A stretch of 36,778 bases of DNA from Pseudomonadota bacterium (lineage in GTDB: Bacteria > Pseudomonadota > Gammaproteobacteria > UBA6429 > Thiohalophilaceae), in the NCBI GenBank assembly GCA_022340685.1, contig JAJDNN010000181.1, forward strand, positions 1 to 36,778, written 5' to 3'. This document shows, one piece after another, positions 26,714 through 35,382 of the stretch. A program made the position numbers and the translations under genes. Position 1 is the first letter of the stretch; each line of letters starts with the position of its first letter. Under the pieces are notes generated by a model that was given only the letters and a program-made list of their open reading frames with translations, made no database searches and was not told the origin of the DNA.

Positions 26714-27688
26714 TCAAGGCCGGATGTCATGGTAGAGCATCAGCATGTAGGCCAGGTAGCTGCCCAGCAACAGGCCACCTTCCCAGCGGTTGATACGGCC
26801 GTCGCGCTTGAAGCCATAGGCCATGATGAACAGTGCGATACTGAGCCCAATCATGACCGGGAAATCCCGGTTCAGTACCGCCGTCTCCAGCCTGACGGGC
26901 ATGATGATGCCTGGCAGGCTCAGTACAGCCAGTAGATTGAACATATTGGAACCGATTACATTGCCGATAGCAATGTCAGGTTCGCCGCGTAGCGCGCTCA
27001 TCACTGAGGCAGCCAGTTCCGGCAGGCTGGTGCCCAGGGCGACGATGGTCAGTCCGATAATCAGATCGCTGACCCCGAACGCGTGGGCAATATTTACCGC
27101 GCCCCACACTAGTATGTGTGAACTGCCCAGTAACAATACCATGCCGAGCCCGAGCCAGAGCAATGCGCGGCCGGTCGTCAGGGTAGGGATCTCCTTCTCA
27201 TATTCTGCCTCCATCGGATCGTGGTCACGCCGCAGGCCGAGGCGGACCATCCAGAAGATCATAATCACCAGTCCGGCCAGCAGGATCAGACCGTCGAGGC
27301 GGCTCAGCGTACCGTCCATCACCAGTAGCAGGGACAGCAGCATGATGATGAACATCAGGGGGTACTCCCGGCGCAGGGTTTCGGATTTCACTACCAACGG
27401 GGTGATGAGGGCAGTGCTGCCCAGCACCAGGGCGATATTGGCGATGTTCGAACCGATCGCGTTGCCAACCCCGAGGGCCGGATTCCCCTGCCAGGCGGCC
27501 ATCGCCGAGACCAGGATTTCCGGTGTTGAGGTACCGATGCCGACGATGGTCAGGCCGATGATAAGGGGTGATATGCCCAGATTGCGTGCCGTACCGGCGG
27601 CGCCGAAGACGAAGCGATCGGCGCCCCAGACCAGGATGGCAAACCCGCCGAGGACGGCGATGACAGACAAGACAAGTTGGAATGACAT
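26714..27688 (-). CDS. yrbG: Calcium/sodium antiporter, YrbG family
   Basis: An inner-membrane cation exchanger of the CaCA superfamily. Its 324 residues form two homologous halves, each with the signature alpha repeat: GTSTPEILVSAMAAWQGNPALGVGNAIGSNIANI near 52-85 and GTSLPELAASVMSALRGEPDIAIGNVIGSNMFN near 205-240. About ten membrane helices are expected. yrbG upstream of kdsD is the same as in E. coli. It starts 20 bases after mlaA ends. Ion specificity cannot be read from sequence alone. Confidence 0.95.
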   Translation of the reverse strand: MSFQLVLSVIAVLGGFAILVWGADRFVFGAAGTARNLGISPLIIGLTIVGIGTSTPEILVSAMAAWQGNPALGVGNAIGSNIANIALVLGSTALITPLVVKSETLRREYPLMFIIMLLSLLLVMDGTLSRLDGLILLAGLVIMIFWMVRLGLRRDHDPMEAEYEKEIPTLTTGRALLWLGLGMVLLLGSSHILVWGAVNIAHAFGVSDLIIGLTIVALGTSLPELAASVMSALRGEPDIAIGNVIGSNMFNLLAVLSLPGIIMPVRLETAVLNRDFPVMIGLSIALFIMAYGFKRDGRINRWEGGLLLGSYLAYMLMLYHDIRP

Positions 27689-27708
27689 CCGCTCAGCTTA
27701 CCATCATG

Positions 27709-28572
27709 TCAGGGAGAGTCCGGCTTGACCGGTTCCGGTGCGGCGGGCGCGGCCTGCTTCTTTTGTGCACGTTCATCTTCCAGTTTGAGTTGTAATTGCA
27801 GATCTGCGTCCTGTTCGCTGTCCAGGTTAAATTCATTAAATTCGTTTTCATCGGGGGGCGGATTCCCGTCATAAACGAGGTTACGCCGGTACTGGAAATA
27901 GGCATCGCGGGTGAAGACATAGGGATCGATCGCAGCCTGATCCACGACGTCGGTGGCGCCCAGCAGATCGGCCCGCAAAGAAATGAAGGCCAGCGCCACC
28001 GCGCCCCATTGCTGGTAGTCATCCTGCAGGATGCCGTGGGTCAGGGGATTGATATACAGATCGCCAACCAGGCCTGCCGCGCCCCGTGTCGAGCTGGGCC
28101 CCAGCAATGGAATCACCAGATAAGGGCCAGGTTCAAATCCCCATACCCCCAGGGTTTGGCCAAAATCCTCGTTGTGCTTGGGTAAGTCATCCATATAGGC
28201 GGTGAAATTAATCAGGCCGAATACCCCGAACGTAGTGTTGTACGCGATGCGGGAGGAGTCCTGCATCGCCTGGATCAGTTTGAATTGCAGCAGGTCGTTA
28301 ACAAACACCACAAAGTCATTCAGGTTGCTGAAAAAATTGCGGACGGCATCCTGAAACAGGTCCGGTGTGTAATCCCGATAGCCGACAGCAACCGGCCGGA
28401 TCACGGCTTTGTCGGCTGCAGTATTAAAGTCGTACATTGCGCGATTGTATGACTCGAAGGGATCTCGCTTGTCGGGGGGGCCGGGCACACTGGCACAACC
28501 ACTGCCAAGCAACAGCACGCCCGCGACCGGTAGCCAACGGTATCCTGTGAATTTGAGAATTCTGGTGAGCAA
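27709..28572 (-). CDS. mlaA: Outer-membrane phospholipid-removal lipoprotein MlaA (VacJ)
   Basis: MlaA removes mislocalised phospholipids from the outer leaflet of the outer membrane and passes them to MlaC. The 287-residue protein begins with a lipoprotein signal (LLLGSGC, lipidated Cys near residue 26). It then has DPFESYNRAMYDFN, the FGVFGLINFTAYMDDLPKHNEDFGQTLGVWGFEPGPYLVIPLLGPSSTRG core and an acidic, Ala/Pro-rich C-terminal tail. The start appears to be TTG 28572; no ATG is in frame before the signal peptide and the ribosome-binding site is weak. In E. coli mlaA is unlinked to the mla operon, but here mlaFEDCB is 4 kb away. Confidence 0.94.
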   Translation of the reverse strand: MLTRILKFTGYRWLPVAGVLLLGSGCASVPGPPDKRDPFESYNRAMYDFNTAADKAVIRPVAVGYRDYTPDLFQDAVRNFFSNLNDFVVFVNDLLQFKLIQAMQDSSRIAYNTTFGVFGLINFTAYMDDLPKHNEDFGQTLGVWGFEPGPYLVIPLLGPSSTRGAAGLVGDLYINPLTHGILQDDYQQWGAVALAFISLRADLLGATDVVDQAAIDPYVFTRDAYFQYRRNLVYDGNPPPDENEFNEFNLDSEQDADLQLQLKLEDERAQKKQAAPAAPEPVKPDSP

Positions 28573-28616
28573 GGTATTCTTTTTATATTATTGTCTGGTA
28601 TCAGTCACAGGCCGAG

Positions 28617-28802
28617 CTAACGGGCCTCGGTTTTGACTGCGCCACAGCGGTGGCAACGAAAACGGGTTACCATCTTGCCCTGTTTGACATCAAACGGGTT
28701 ACCCTGGACAACTTCCCATTTGTGAAAGCCGCTTTTACACAGGGTCTTGCCCTTGTGCTGGTCACTGGCGGCGGGTTTTTTAAAGGGTATGACATTCCCC
28801 AT
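28617..28802 (-). CDS. Small zinc-ribbon-like protein, conserved type, unknown function
   Basis: From ATG 28802 this encodes 61 residues beginning MGNVIPFKKPAASDQ. It has potential metal ligands in LCKSGFHKWEV and FRCHRCGAVKT, that is, one Cys with a nearby His and a CxxC near the C-terminus, which suggests a small zinc ribbon. A longer reading to ATG 28886 is open (89 residues), but it would overlap the divergent gene on the other strand and the extra part is not ribbon-like. Similar MGNVIPF... proteins are, to my recollection, found in other gammaproteobacteria without a known role. It precedes mlaA by 44 bases on the same strand. Confidence 0.7.
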   Translation of the reverse strand: MGNVIPFKKPAASDQHKGKTLCKSGFHKWEVVQGNPFDVKQGKMVTRFRCHRCGAVKTEAR

Positions 28803-28884
28803 AACCGGAGCATTCCTTTGTTGAACGGACGGACTATTATTCCATATCTGCACCAGCTTGCGGCAACCGGACCTGACCAAGTTC

Positions 28885-29553
28885 ATGTCCCGTGACTATC
28901 CCATGCTAATAGGCGCCTGCGGCTGGACGCATGAGGCGTGGGCAGGGTCCTACTATCCGGATGATCTCCCGTCCGACTGGCGTCTCGGATTCTATGCTAA
29001 CGAGTTTCCCGTTGTCCTGGTGACCCGAAACGAGTGGGAGCGTGCCGATGCTGACCCACAACAGTGGTGTGAGGACAGCGATAGTTCGCTGTTGTTTGTG
29101 AGCGAAGTGACTGCTGATGACCCCTCAGATGCAGAGATGCAGATTCGGCAAATTAGGCTTTTGGGCGAACGTTGTACCGGTATTTTATGGCGAACCACGC
29201 TTCATAATGATGCACCAGCCTTGAATGGGCTATTGAATGGTGCAGGTCCGGCATTACCGGTGTGCGTGGATTTTGGTGAGGCACTTCCCGATGAGGCAGT
29301 AAGATCACTGTTAAGAAAGCGTCAAACCGGATGGTGTTGGCACGGTAATGATGATTCGACTGGCTTGCAGATCGGGCCACTTTCAATCGCCCGTGTCGCA
29401 AGCAACGACGCTGATCTCAGGCAACTGCGACGCCTGGTGGAAACCTGTCTTGCAGCGGTGCGTGACGACAGATGGGTAATTCTTTTGTTTGATGGCAATC
29501 CGCCGGAGGTAGAGCGCATTCAAAAAGCGGGTGTGATCATGGGGCTGTTGTAA
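28885..29553 (+). CDS. Divergent DUF72-like (YecE family) protein
   Basis: The N-terminus MLIGACGWTHEAWAGSYYPDDLPSDWRLGFYANEFPVV resembles the DUF72 opening (IGTSGW...FYP...FYA..FPTVE). The next DUF72 hallmark, a NNTFY-like stretch, is replaced by TRNEW, and the protein is short at 222 residues. It is therefore a diverged or reduced member of a TIM-barrel-like family whose function is unknown. Starts at TTG 28858, ATG 28885 and ATG 28903 are all possible and none has a clear Shine-Dalgarno. It ends 126 bases before ppdK, and the ppdK promoter lies in that gap, so the two need not be co-transcribed. Confidence 0.7.
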   Translation: MSRDYPMLIGACGWTHEAWAGSYYPDDLPSDWRLGFYANEFPVVLVTRNEWERADADPQQWCEDSDSSLLFVSEVTADDPSDAEMQIRQIRLLGERCTGILWRTTLHNDAPALNGLLNGAGPALPVCVDFGEALPDEAVRSLLRKRQTGWCWHGNDDSTGLQIGPLSIARVASNDADLRQLRRLVETCLAAVRDDRWVILLFDGNPPEVERIQKAGVIMGLL

Positions 29554-29587
29554 TGCGCAGTTTATATCGGGTGTTTACAGGGGTAAC

Positions 29588-29603
29588 TGGCACCTATTTT
29601 GCT
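29588..29603 (+). promoter_or_regulatory. Sigma-54 (-24/-12) promoter of ppdK
   Basis: TGGCACC-TATT-TTGCT matches the sigma-54 consensus (TGGCACG, four bases, TTGCW) with correct GG-to-GC spacing and only the seventh base different. The predicted transcription start is near 29613, giving a leader of about 67 bases before the ppdK ATG at 29680. It is in an A/T-rich gap and on the correct strand. An enhancer-binding protein would be required; its site would fall within the DUF72-like gene. Confidence 0.68.
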
Positions 29604-29679
29604 GAATTATTTTAAATATTAATCACGGGTTCGCGGTTAACCCAGTATGGGCATGCTTTTTAACTTAGGAATTTGATTC

Positions 29680-32454
29680 ATGACAATTTTAGATGACACT
29701 ACCAGGCAGGTTTACTCATTCACTGAGGGGGACGGTAAGAACAAGCACCTGTTGGGTGGTAAGGGTGCCAATTTGTGCGAAATGACCCAGATTGGCCTCA
29801 ATGTCCCGCCAGGTTTTGTGATTTCAACCAAGGCGTGCCTGGCATACCTGGCATCGAGTTCTGGTGCGTTACCAGCTGGTCTGATGGATGAAGTGCGGGC
29901 ACAGATGCAGGCGGTGGAAGAGGCCACCGGTAAAGGCTTCGGAAACGCCGACAATCCGCTGCTCATATCGGTCCGCTCTGGTTCTGCGATGTCCATGCCG
30001 GGGATGATGGATACGATTCTTAATCTGGGGCTCAATACGACGACATTACAGGGGGAAATCAAGCAAACCGGGGATGCACGTTTTGGATATGATTCGTACC
30101 GCCGCTTTATTCAACTTTTCGGCAAGGTTGCCCTTGGTATTGATGATGAACTGTTTGATGAGCAGTTTCAGGAAATCAAACAAAAAGCGCATGTCACAGA
30201 AGATGTAGGTCTTTCGGCCAGTGATCTCGAGGAAATCAGTAAACGATTTCTCGATGTTGTGCAAAACCAGACCGGGCGTCCCTTTCCCGAAGACCCATTC
30301 GATCAACTCGAGATTGCCATCAAGGCGGTATTCAATTCCTGGATGGGCAAACGGGCGGTGGATTATCGGCGTGAATTCAACATTACACCGGAGATGGCAA
30401 ATGGCACAGCGGTGAATATTTGCACCATGGTGTTCGGCAACCGGGGCAACGACTCCGCCACCGGGGTGGCTTTTACCCGCAACCCGGGCACAGGTGAAAA
30501 CAAATTGTTCGGAGAATATCTTGTTAACGCCCAGGGCGAAGATGTGGTGGCTGGAATTCGCACACCGAAACCAATCGATCGTCTTGCCAATGAAATGCCG
30601 GAATTGGCAAGGCAGCTTGAAGAACTGCGGCAAAATCTGGAACAACACTACCACGAAGTTCAGGATTTTGAATTTACGATTGAACGCGGTACGTTGTACT
30701 GCCTGCAAACCCGTAATGGAAAAATGAACGCTACGGCGATGGTACGTACGTCAGTTGAAATGGAAAAGGAAGGACTGATCAGCCGGGACCAGGCTCTGTT
30801 ACGTATTGCGCCTGACCACCTTGAGCAAATGCTCTATCCCAGGCTCGATCCTGACGCGCGGGCGGTTCCCCTGGCGCAGGGCTTGCCTGCTTCACCGGGC
30901 GCGTCAAGTGGGCACGTTGTGTTCGATGCAGACCGGGCAGAAAAACTCGGCAAAGAGGGGCAGCGGGTTATCCTGGTTCGTGAGGAAACCAAACCCGAAG
31001 ACATCCATGGCTTTTTTGCGTCCCAGGGTATTCTGACCAGCCGGGGGGGCAAGACCTCCCACGCCGCCGTGGTAGCCCGCGGCATGGGTAAGCCATGCGT
31101 GGCGGGGGCTGAGGGTATTCATGTGGATGTGCAGCTTCGCGAAGCATTTGTTGGTGATACAACGATTCGCGAAGGTGATTTGATTACAATCGATGGTACC
31201 ACCGGTAATGTCTATGCCGGTGAGGTGCCAACAGTGGAAGCGGATTTCTCTACTGAGCTGAATACTCTGTTAGGCTGGGCCGATGAAGCGGCCAGGCTCA
31301 AGGTTCTGGCCAATGCAGATACCGCAGTTGATGCGCGGCGCGCCCTGAAGTACGGGGCCTGTGGTATTGGCCTGTGTCGTACTGAACGTATGTTCAATGA
31401 CACAGAGCGTTTACCAGTGGTGATCGAGATGATTGTCGCGGAAACTGAAGAACAGCGTGAGGCGGCACTGGCAAAGCTGTTACCCATGCAGCGGAGTGAT
31501 TTCAAGGCGTTGTTTCAGGTGATGGCTCCCTACCCGGTTACTGTCCGCCTGCTTGATCCTCCTATCCATGAGTTCCTGCCCTCCGAACACCAGTTGCAGG
31601 ATGAAATTGAGTATTTACAACGCCTCAAGGACACCGTGTATGGAATGGAAGTACTGGCCGGAACCTTGTCGTTGCTGGGTGATCAAAATGAAGTATCCAA
31701 AGAGGCTGAGTCAATCAGGCATCTGGTTGAAGCCCGTCTGGTTGAAGATGCGATTACCAAAAAAGAAACCATGCTGAAAACCGTCCGGGCGCTCTATGAA
31801 ACCAATCCGATGTTGGGTCACCGCGGTGTCAGACTGGGTATTACATTTCCAGAAATCTATACGATGCAGATTCGCGCGATTCTGGAAGCCGCAGCAGAAT
31901 GTATGCAGCAAGGGATTGAAGTCCATCCCAAGATCAAGGTACCGCAGGTGTGTACCGCCCAGGAACTTCTGTATGTGAAAAAATATGTTGAAACGATACG
32001 CGAAGAGGTCGAACAACATTATGACCTGTCGTTGAAGTTCGAGTTTGGCACAATGATCGAGGTGGTGCGGGCCTGCATGCGTGCCGAGAACCTGGCAGAA
32101 GAGGCAGAATTCTTTTCATTTGGTACCAATGACCTAACTCAGGCCACATTCTCATTCTCGCGTGAAGATGCCGAAAACAAGTTCCTGCCGATGTATAACG
32201 ATAAGGAAATTCTTCAGGACAATCCCTTCGAAGTGCTTGATGTCAAAGGGGTTGGCAAGTTAATGGAACTGGCTGTCCAGTGGGGACGTCAGACACGGCC
32301 GGATCTTACGGTTGGGATTTGTGGCGAACATGGCGGGCATCCGGCCTCCATTCGATTTTGTCACAAGGCGGGTCTCGACTATGTATCCTGTTCGGCACCC
32401 CGGGTGCCTGTCGCGCGATTATCCGCTGCCCATGCCGCCTTGCTTGAAGATTGA
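29680..32454 (+). CDS. ppdK: Pyruvate, phosphate dikinase
   Basis: Interconverts pyruvate, ATP and phosphate with phosphoenolpyruvate, AMP and PPi in the cytoplasm. The 924 residues contain an N-terminal ATP-grasp domain (LLGGKGANLCEM at about 24-36). The central phosphohistidine domain has H461 in GGKTSHAAVVARGMGKPCVAG. The C-terminal PEP-binding barrel has CGEHGGHPASIRFCHKAGLDYVSCS, with catalytic Cys at about 904. It is slightly longer than the common 870-890 residues. AGGA nine bases before ATG 29680 supports the start. The enzyme gives PPi-linked glycolytic or gluconeogenic flexibility. A sigma-54 promoter precedes it. Confidence 0.97.
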   Translation: MTILDDTTRQVYSFTEGDGKNKHLLGGKGANLCEMTQIGLNVPPGFVISTKACLAYLASSSGALPAGLMDEVRAQMQAVEEATGKGFGNADNPLLISVRSGSAMSMPGMMDTILNLGLNTTTLQGEIKQTGDARFGYDSYRRFIQLFGKVALGIDDELFDEQFQEIKQKAHVTEDVGLSASDLEEISKRFLDVVQNQTGRPFPEDPFDQLEIAIKAVFNSWMGKRAVDYRREFNITPEMANGTAVNICTMVFGNRGNDSATGVAFTRNPGTGENKLFGEYLVNAQGEDVVAGIRTPKPIDRLANEMPELARQLEELRQNLEQHYHEVQDFEFTIERGTLYCLQTRNGKMNATAMVRTSVEMEKEGLISRDQALLRIAPDHLEQMLYPRLDPDARAVPLAQGLPASPGASSGHVVFDADRAEKLGKEGQRVILVREETKPEDIHGFFASQGILTSRGGKTSHAAVVARGMGKPCVAGAEGIHVDVQLREAFVGDTTIREGDLITIDGTTGNVYAGEVPTVEADFSTELNTLLGWADEAARLKVLANADTAVDARRALKYGACGIGLCRTERMFNDTERLPVVIEMIVAETEEQREAALAKLLPMQRSDFKALFQVMAPYPVTVRLLDPPIHEFLPSEHQLQDEIEYLQRLKDTVYGMEVLAGTLSLLGDQNEVSKEAESIRHLVEARLVEDAITKKETMLKTVRALYETNPMLGHRGVRLGITFPEIYTMQIRAILEAAAECMQQGIEVHPKIKVPQVCTAQELLYVKKYVETIREEVEQHYDLSLKFEFGTMIEVVRACMRAENLAEEAEFFSFGTNDLTQATFSFSREDAENKFLPMYNDKEILQDNPFEVLDVKGVGKLMELAVQWGRQTRPDLTVGICGEHGGHPASIRFCHKAGLDYVSCSAPRVPVARLSAAHAALLED

Positions 32455-32512
32455 CAAGGCTGTCAAATCTCATGGCTGGACTCGCCGGGTGTTTGCTGTG
32501 CGCAGGCTCCCC

Positions 32513-32529
32513 CGTTACACACGGTAACG
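32513..32529. other. Inverted repeat downstream of ppdK
   Basis: CGTTAC-ACACG-GTAACG is a perfect 6-bp dyad about 58 bases after the ppdK stop. No T-run follows, so it is not a standard terminator; it might be an mRNA 3'-end hairpin or a protein-binding site. The rest of the 230-base ppdK-mlaF gap holds only the candidate mlaF promoter. Confidence 0.3.
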
Positions 32530-32625
32530 TGCTCTACCAGTAACGATTTCCCGGACACTTTGGATGCTGATTAATGTCTGGCAGCTGCAAGATGGAACTT
32601 GCTACCGGGAGAAGGATGCGAGGCA

Positions 32626-32654
32626 TTGTCATCATCACTTCCCTGGGTCACAAT
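32626..32654 (+). promoter_or_regulatory. Candidate sigma-70 promoter for the mlaFEDCB operon
   Basis: TTGTCA (32626-32631), a 17-base spacer and CACAAT (32649-32654) lie about 30 bases before the chosen mlaF ATG. Matches to consensus are 5/6 and 4/6. The predicted start near 32661 leaves a 24-base leader without a strong Shine-Dalgarno. Confidence 0.4.
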
Positions 32655-32684
32655 GCGGCCATCTTTTTTGCAGCTGTCACTATC

Positions 32685-33497
32685 ATGAACGAATCATCCC
32701 TGATTCAAATCCGCGATCTCCATTTTGCGCATAAGCAACGCGTAGTTTTCGACGGGGTGGATATCGATATCCAGCGTGGTGGCATAACCGGCATCATGGG
32801 ACCCAGCGGCACGGGCAAGACAACCCTGTTGCGTCTGATTGGCGGGCAGTTGAAACCCACGCGCGGGTCGATTCTGGTAGACGATGAAAATGTGCCGCGT
32901 TTGCCACGCGCAGCACTGTACCGGCTACGGCAACGCATGGGTATGTTGTTCCAGAACGGTGCGCTGCTGACGGACATGAATGTCTACGACAATATCGCCT
33001 ACCCGCTGCGCGAACATACCCGTTTATCGGAAACCCTGATTCGCACCCTGGTGTTGATGAAACTGGAAGCAGTTGGTTTGCGGGGCGCGCGCGATCTGAT
33101 GCCCAGTGAACTGTCAGGCGGCATGGGACGCCGGGTGGCCCTGGCGCGAGCCATTGCCCTGGACCCCATGATGGTGATGTACGACGAACCGTTTACGGGC
33201 CAGGACCCCATTTCGAAGGGGGTGCTGGTACGCCTGATTCGCAGCCTGAATGATGCCCTGGGCCTGACCAGCATCATCGTCTCGCACGACATCGAAGAGA
33301 CCTGCGCTATCGCCGACTATATTTATCTGCTCTCGGGCGGGAAGGTGGTCGCTCATGGTACTGCCCAGGCGCTGGGACGTTCCGAGTCGGCCTGGGCGCA
33401 GCAGTTCCTGCACGGCGAGGCAGACGGGCCGGTCCCGTTTCACTATCCGGCCAACACGTTTACCGATGATGTGATGCAGTCCGGGAACGTTAGCTGA
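32685..33497 (+). CDS. mlaF: Phospholipid ABC transporter ATP-binding protein MlaF
   Basis: The ATPase of the MlaFEDB complex, which moves phospholipids between MlaC and the inner membrane. From ATG 32685 it has 270 residues (E. coli 269), with Walker [10 protein letters not shown] (39-47), signature [15 protein letters not shown], Walker [14 protein letters not shown] and the switch His in IVSHDIEE. The frame is open to 32574, but the extra 37 residues have no family character and would place the start ahead of the candidate promoter. The stop overlaps the mlaE start by one base (TGATG). Confidence 0.97.
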   Translation: MNESSLIQIRDLHFAHKQRVVFDGVDIDIQRGGITGIMGPSGTGKTTLLRLIGGQLKPTRGSILVDDENVPRLPRAALYRLRQRMGMLFQNGALLTDMNVYDNIAYPLREHTRLSETLIRTLVLMKLEAVGLRGARDLMPSELSGGMGRRVALARAIALDPMMVMYDEPFTGQDPISKGVLVRLIRSLNDALGLTSIIVSHDIEETCAIADYIYLLSGGKVVAHGTAQALGRSESAWAQQFLHGEADGPVPFHYPANTFTDDVMQSGNVS

Positions 33498-34276
33498 TGC
33501 TGGGCGCATTGCAACTGCTGGGGCAGAAGGGGCTGGATTTTTTCCAGCGCCTGGGGCGGGGCAATATCCTGCTGCTACATATTGTAGAGGGCCTGCCCAG
33601 TCTGTTGCCGCGACTACCACTGCTGATCCGGCAGACCTACATGGTCGGTGTGCTGTCGCTGTTGATCATCGTGGTGTCCGGCCTGTTTGTTGGCATGGTG
33701 CTGGGATTGCAGGGCTACAATACCCTGGTGGATTTTGGTGCCGCCGAATCCCTCGGCACGATGGTTGCTCTGTCGTTGGTGCGTGAACTTGGACCGGTGG
33801 TTACCGCACTGTTGTTTGCCGGCCGGGCGGGATCGGCGCTGACCGCGGAGATCGGCCTGATGAAAGCCACCGAGCAATTGTCGGCGATGGAAATGATGGC
33901 GGTGGATCCGGTGCGGCGGGTGCTGGCGCCACGCTTTCTGGCGGGGGTAATTTCCATGCCACTGTTGGCGGCGATCTTCAGCGCCATCGGCGTGTTGGGT
34001 GGCTGGTTTGTTGGTGTGGGACTGCTAGGCGTCGATGATGGGGCATACTGGATGCAAATGCAGGATCATGTGGATGTGTATGACGACATCATGAATGGTG
34101 TCATCAAGAGCCTGGTGTTCGGGGTGGTGGTGACCTGGATTGCTGTTTTTGAAGGTTACGATGCCGTGCCGACCTCGGAAGGCGTCAGCCGGGCCACCAC
34201 CCGTACCGTGGTGCATGCCGCACTGGCGGTACTGGGACTCGACTTTATACTTACCGCGCTAATGTTCGGAGACTGA
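33497..34276 (+). CDS. mlaE: Phospholipid ABC transporter permease MlaE
   Basis: The inner-membrane permease of MlaFEDB. Its 259 residues show an amphipathic N-terminus and about five to six membrane segments. The family block [65 protein letters not shown] is present in full (roughly residues 55-130). [20 protein letters not shown] near the C-terminus is also conserved. It is translationally coupled to mlaF and followed by mlaD after three bases. Confidence 0.97.
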   Translation: MLGALQLLGQKGLDFFQRLGRGNILLLHIVEGLPSLLPRLPLLIRQTYMVGVLSLLIIVVSGLFVGMVLGLQGYNTLVDFGAAESLGTMVALSLVRELGPVVTALLFAGRAGSALTAEIGLMKATEQLSAMEMMAVDPVRRVLAPRFLAGVISMPLLAAIFSAIGVLGGWFVGVGLLGVDDGAYWMQMQDHVDVYDDIMNGVIKSLVFGVVVTWIAVFEGYDAVPTSEGVSRATTRTVVHAALAVLGLDFILTALMFGD

Positions 34277-34279
34277 CTC

Positions 34280-34765
34280 ATGACGACGCGTACAATTGAA
34301 ATCTGGGTGGGGGTATTCATTGCCGCCGGACTGGCCGCGCTGTTTATGCTGGCCATGAAGGTCAGCAATCTGTCGACCTATCAGGGCGAAACCGGCTACG
34401 AGCTGGTGGCCCGTTTCGAGGATATAAGCGGACTCAAGGAACGCTCACCGGTGACCGTCGCTGGCGTCCGTATTGGTCGGGTCAAGCAGATCGTGTTTGA
34501 TGATCAGACCTTGGAAGCCAAGGTGGTGATGGAAATCGAACCCCGGCATAACAAACTGCCAAAAGACACTTCGGCCAGCATTTACACCTCCGGTCTTCTG
34601 GGTGAAAAGTACATCGGGCTCGATCCCGGCGGTGACATGGAAAGCCTCAAGCAGGGGGATGAAATCCAGCTGACCCAGGATTCCCTGGTACTGGAAAAAC
34701 TCGTGGGCCAGTTTGTCGCAAATTTTATCAACAACAAGAGTGACAAGAAGGTGGAGAACAAGTGA
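34280..34765 (+). CDS. mlaD: MCE-domain lipid-binding protein MlaD
   Basis: MlaD forms a hexameric ring on the periplasmic face of MlaFEDB and receives lipid from MlaC. The 161 residues have one N-terminal membrane helix (about 7-27) and a single MCE domain (about 38-117, with ARFEDISGLKERSPVTVAGVRIGRV and STSASIYTSGLLGEKYIGL-like text). A short charged C-terminal tail ends in Lys/Asn-rich sequence. The stop overlaps the GTG start of mlaC. Confidence 0.96.
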   Translation: MTTRTIEIWVGVFIAAGLAALFMLAMKVSNLSTYQGETGYELVARFEDISGLKERSPVTVAGVRIGRVKQIVFDDQTLEAKVVMEIEPRHNKLPKDTSASIYTSGLLGEKYIGLDPGGDMESLKQGDEIQLTQDSLVLEKLVGQFVANFINNKSDKKVENK

Positions 34766-35382
34766 CGTTGATCCATCGGCAGTGGGCCTGGTTGTTGCTG
34801 GCAGGATTGTTGTCGCCGCTGGCGGTCGCGGCCGATCTGGGTCCCCAGCAGCTGGTCGAGCAGACCAGCAATGAAATCCTGACGCGCCTGCGACAGGATC
34901 GACCGGCTCTGGAGAAAGATCCCGCGAAAATAAACGCCCTGCTGGAAGACATTGTTCTGCCCCATTTTGATTTCGTACGCATTTCGGCCTGGACGCTGGG
35001 TAAGTACTGGCGCACCGCAAGCCAGGCACAGAAGCTGCGCTTTATCCAGGCGTTTCGCACCCTGTTGGTCAGAACCTATGGGGTGGCATTGCTGAACTAT
35101 ACCGACAATAAAATCAGTTATCTGCCCTTGCGCGATGATCCGGCCAGCGTTGATGTAACCGTCCGTACCGAAGTCCTTGGCAAGGGACGCTATCCTGTGG
35201 CGGTCAATTACCGCCTGTACAAACTGCAGGGTGAATGGAAGGTTTATGATGTCAGTATCGATGGCATCAGTCTGGTGGCTAATTTCCGGGCTTCGTACGC
35301 GGGCGAGATCAAGCAGGATGGTCTGGATGCCCTGATTAGTCGTATCGAGCAGCATAACGCCAACCCGCCCGCGCCCCGATGA
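34762..35382 (+). CDS. mlaC: Periplasmic phospholipid carrier MlaC
   Basis: The soluble shuttle between MlaA in the outer membrane and MlaFEDB in the inner membrane. The 206-residue protein starts with GTG (overlapping the mlaD TGA) and has a signal peptide ending near LSPLAVAA. Family blocks are LLEDIVLPHFDFVRISAWTLGKYW, RFIQAFRTLLVRTYGVALLNY and GEWKVYDVSIDGISLVANFRASYAGEIKQDGLDALI. This is the operon-encoded copy, and it differs clearly from the orphan copy at 14836-15492, for example in lacking the Tyr/Pro-rich tail. Confidence 0.96.
   Translation: MTLIHRQWAWLLLAGLLSPLAVAADLGPQQLVEQTSNEILTRLRQDRPALEKDPAKINALLEDIVLPHFDFVRISAWTLGKYWRTASQAQKLRFIQAFRTLLVRTYGVALLNYTDNKISYLPLRDDPASVDVTVRTEVLGKGRYPVAVNYRLYKLQGEWKVYDVSIDGISLVANFRASYAGEIKQDGLDALISRIEQHNANPPAPR

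Noticed and set aside
26823-27728. 301-residue + strand frame opposite yrbG
   Set aside because: Shadow of yrbG; Ser/Arg/Pro-rich with no domain features.
28490-28510. TGGCAC sequence resembling a sigma-54 -24 element
   Set aside because: It lies inside mlaA on the non-coding strand, the -12 part is poor and no gene starts downstream.
28603-28635. Terminator-like GC-rich dyad followed by TTTT between mlaA and the zinc-ribbon gene
   Set aside because: The T-run follows only in the + direction, where no gene ends; the stem is 5 bp and overlaps the stop codon of the - strand gene.
30046-30708. 220-residue open frame antisense to ppdK
   Set aside because: It lies wholly within the conserved ppdK gene, has no family-like sequence and is explained by codon bias of the sense gene.
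32574-32684. N-terminal extension of mlaF
   Set aside because: The frame is open, but the added residues are not conserved in MlaF, and the candidate promoter lies inside the stretch.
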